A DNA stretch of 21,370 nt from an uncultured Collinsella sp. (lineage in GTDB: Bacteria; Actinomycetota; Coriobacteriia; Coriobacteriales; Coriobacteriaceae). Shown piece after piece: positions 20,258 through 21,370 of the stretch (its first letter is position 1; each line of letters begins with the position of its first letter). The stretch is taken from NCBI GenBank assembly GCA_900544725.1, contig UQWK01000035.1, positions 1 through 21,370 of the forward strand. Direction: 5' to 3'. The notes under the pieces are model-generated. The model did no database searches. It was not told the DNA's origin and saw only the letters and a program-made list of their open reading frames with translations. The translations under genes and the position numbers were made by a program.

Positions 20258-21370
20258 CTAGCACTGCTCGAGCGCCTGCTCAAGGTCGGCAATCAGATCG
20301 GCCGTGTCCTCAAGGCCGCACGACAGGCGCACCATGTCGGCGGAGATACCGCAGGCGATGAGCTCCTCGTCGTTCATCTGACGATGGGTGGCGTTTGCCG
20401 GGTGCAGGCAGCAGGTGCGCGCATCGGCAACGTGCGTGGCAATCTGGGCGAGCTTGAGGCTCTTCATAAAGGTCTCGGCCGCCGCACGACCACCATTAAA
20501 GCCAAAGCTCACGACGCCGCAGGTACCATTGGGCATGTACTTCTGAGCCATGTCGTAGTACTTGTCGCCCTCCAGGCCCGGATAGCTCACAAAGCGCACC
20601 TTGGGATGGCTCTGCAGGAACTTGGCGACGGCCAGGCCGTTTTCGCAATGACGCGGCATGCGCACGTGCAGGCTCTCGAGCGAGCTGTTCAGGAAGAACG
20701 CCGCCTGCGGGTTCTGCATGGGGCCAAGGTCGCGCATAAGCTGCGCGGTGGCCTTGGTGATAAAGGCGCCCTCGCGGCCGAACTTCTCGGCATAGGTCAC
20801 GCCGTGGTAGCTCTCGTCGGGCGTGGTGAAGCCCGGGAACTTGTCCGCATGGGCCATCCAGTCAAACTGACCGTGATCGACAATCACGCCACCCAGATAG
20901 GCCGCGTGGCCATCCATGTACTTGGTGGTGGAGTGCGTGACGATGTCGGCGCCCCACTCAAAGGGACGGCACATCACGGGCGTCGGGAAGGTGTTGTCGA
21001 CCATCAGCGGCACGCCGTGGTCATGCGCGGCCTTGGCAAAGCGCTCGATGTCGAGCACGGCAAGAGCGGGGTTGGCGATGGTCTCGCCAAAGACGAGCTT
21101 GGTGTTGGGCTGGAAAGCGGCCTCCAGCTCCTCATCGGTGCAGTCGGGAGCGACGAACGTGCAGGTGACGCCCATGCGGCCCATGGTGTGGGCGAGCAGG
21201 TTGTAGGTGCCACCGTAGATGGCAGAGCTCGCGACCACATGATCGCCGGCGCCGGCCACGTTAAAGATTGCGAGGAAGTTCGCAGCCATGCCCGAGCTCG
21301 TGAGCATTGCGGCGATGCCGCCCTCCATCTCGCAGATCTTGGCGGCAACGAGGTCACACGTGGGATTCTG
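20258..21370 (-). CDS. metY: O-acetylhomoserine aminocarboxypropyltransferase (sulfhydrylase), N-terminus outside window
   Basis: 370 residues are visible; the frame stays open past the right edge (QNPTCDLVAAKICEMEGGIA), so the first ~50-60 residues are missing. It is a Cys/Met-metabolism PLP enzyme: SSGMAANFLAIFNVAGAGDHVVAS, VDNTFPTPVMCRPFEWGADIVTHSTTKYMDGH with the PLP lysine in STTKY, and the C-terminal THVADARTCCLHPANATHRQ typical of the MetY branch. It makes homocysteine from O-acetylhomoserine and sulfide; some members also act on O-acetylserine. The C-terminus and terminator are complete. Confidence 0.92.
   Translation of the reverse strand, partial: QNPTCDLVAAKICEMEGGIAAMLTSSGMAANFLAIFNVAGAGDHVVASSAIYGGTYNLLAHTMGRMGVTCTFVAPDCTDEELEAAFQPNTKLVFGETIANPALAVLDIERFAKAAHDHGVPLMVDNTFPTPVMCRPFEWGADIVTHSTTKYMDGHAAYLGGVIVDHGQFDWMAHADKFPGFTTPDESYHGVTYAEKFGREGAFITKATAQLMRDLGPMQNPQAAFFLNSSLESLHVRMPRHCENGLAVAKFLQSHPKVRFVSYPGLEGDKYYDMAQKYMPNGTCGVVSFGFNGGRAAAETFMKSLKLAQIATHVADARTCCLHPANATHRQMNDEELIACGISADMVRLSCGLEDTADLIADLEQALEQC

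Noticed and set aside
1..21370. CRISPR array, rRNA or replication origin
   Set aside because: No regularly spaced direct repeats, no rRNA segments and no DnaA-box cluster were noticed on reading the window.

Overview
The window looks like a chromosomal segment of a high-GC, anaerobic gut actinobacterium of the Coriobacteriia, most like Collinsella. That placement is an inference from GC-rich codon use, protein character, and the mix of anaerobic, selenium and molybdenum functions. No database search was possible. Nearly everything is on the minus strand; the exceptions are an IS3-type transposase tail at the left edge and a ClC channel plus lipid-kinase pair near 14.8-17.3 kb.

Layout, left to right. 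(1) 1-600: the end of an IS3-family transposase, half of a palindromic repeat, a strongly folded ~145 bp element bracketed by two copies of the tRNA-Gly 3' end plus its terminator hairpin, then tRNA-Gly(TCC) and tRNA-Pro(TGG). (2) 688-2046: brnQ branched-chain amino acid carrier. (3) 2124-5264: a selenium module transcribed selD, yedF, DUF3343 (Se/S carrier-like), class V cysteine desulfurase-like. selD is itself a selenoprotein gene: an in-frame TGA sits at codon 17, the catalytic Cys/Sec position, followed by hairpins that could be a bacterial SECIS. (4) 5335-8778: an ASKHA ATPase activator and two divergent 2-hydroxyacyl-CoA dehydratase/double-cubane-cluster (DCCP, YjiM-like) proteins. They lie directly upstream of selD in the same direction and are preceded by a possible 22-residue leader ORF and a cluster of GTTGA half-sites. 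(5) 9210-14623: modA-modB-modC molybdate importer (ModB carries an extra ~200-residue extracytoplasmic N-terminal region) and moeA-mogA for molybdenum cofactor insertion. (6) 14834-17305 (+): a ClC-type anion transporter with CLC-F-like motifs and a diacylglycerol kinase family enzyme. (7) 17393-21370 (-): an ArfB-like release factor, xpt, a DHA2-type MFS exporter and metY (O-acetylhomoserine sulfhydrylase, running off the right edge), separated by several long palindromic intergenic elements.

Functionally, the centre of the window is a selenium and molybdenum block. The molybdate importer and MoeA/MogA would supply molybdenum cofactor. SelD makes selenophosphate, and YedF, the Se/S carrier-like protein and the desulfurase-like enzyme resemble the set found near selenium-dependent molybdenum hydroxylases in other bacteria. 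The adjacent DCCP pair with its ATP-driven activator is a low-potential reductase system whose substrate is unknown; its juxtaposition with selD/yedF is the most interesting lead here. Three downstream genes (brnQ, arfB, the MFS gene) begin only ~20-25 nt after a strong intrinsic terminator, a recurring arrangement.
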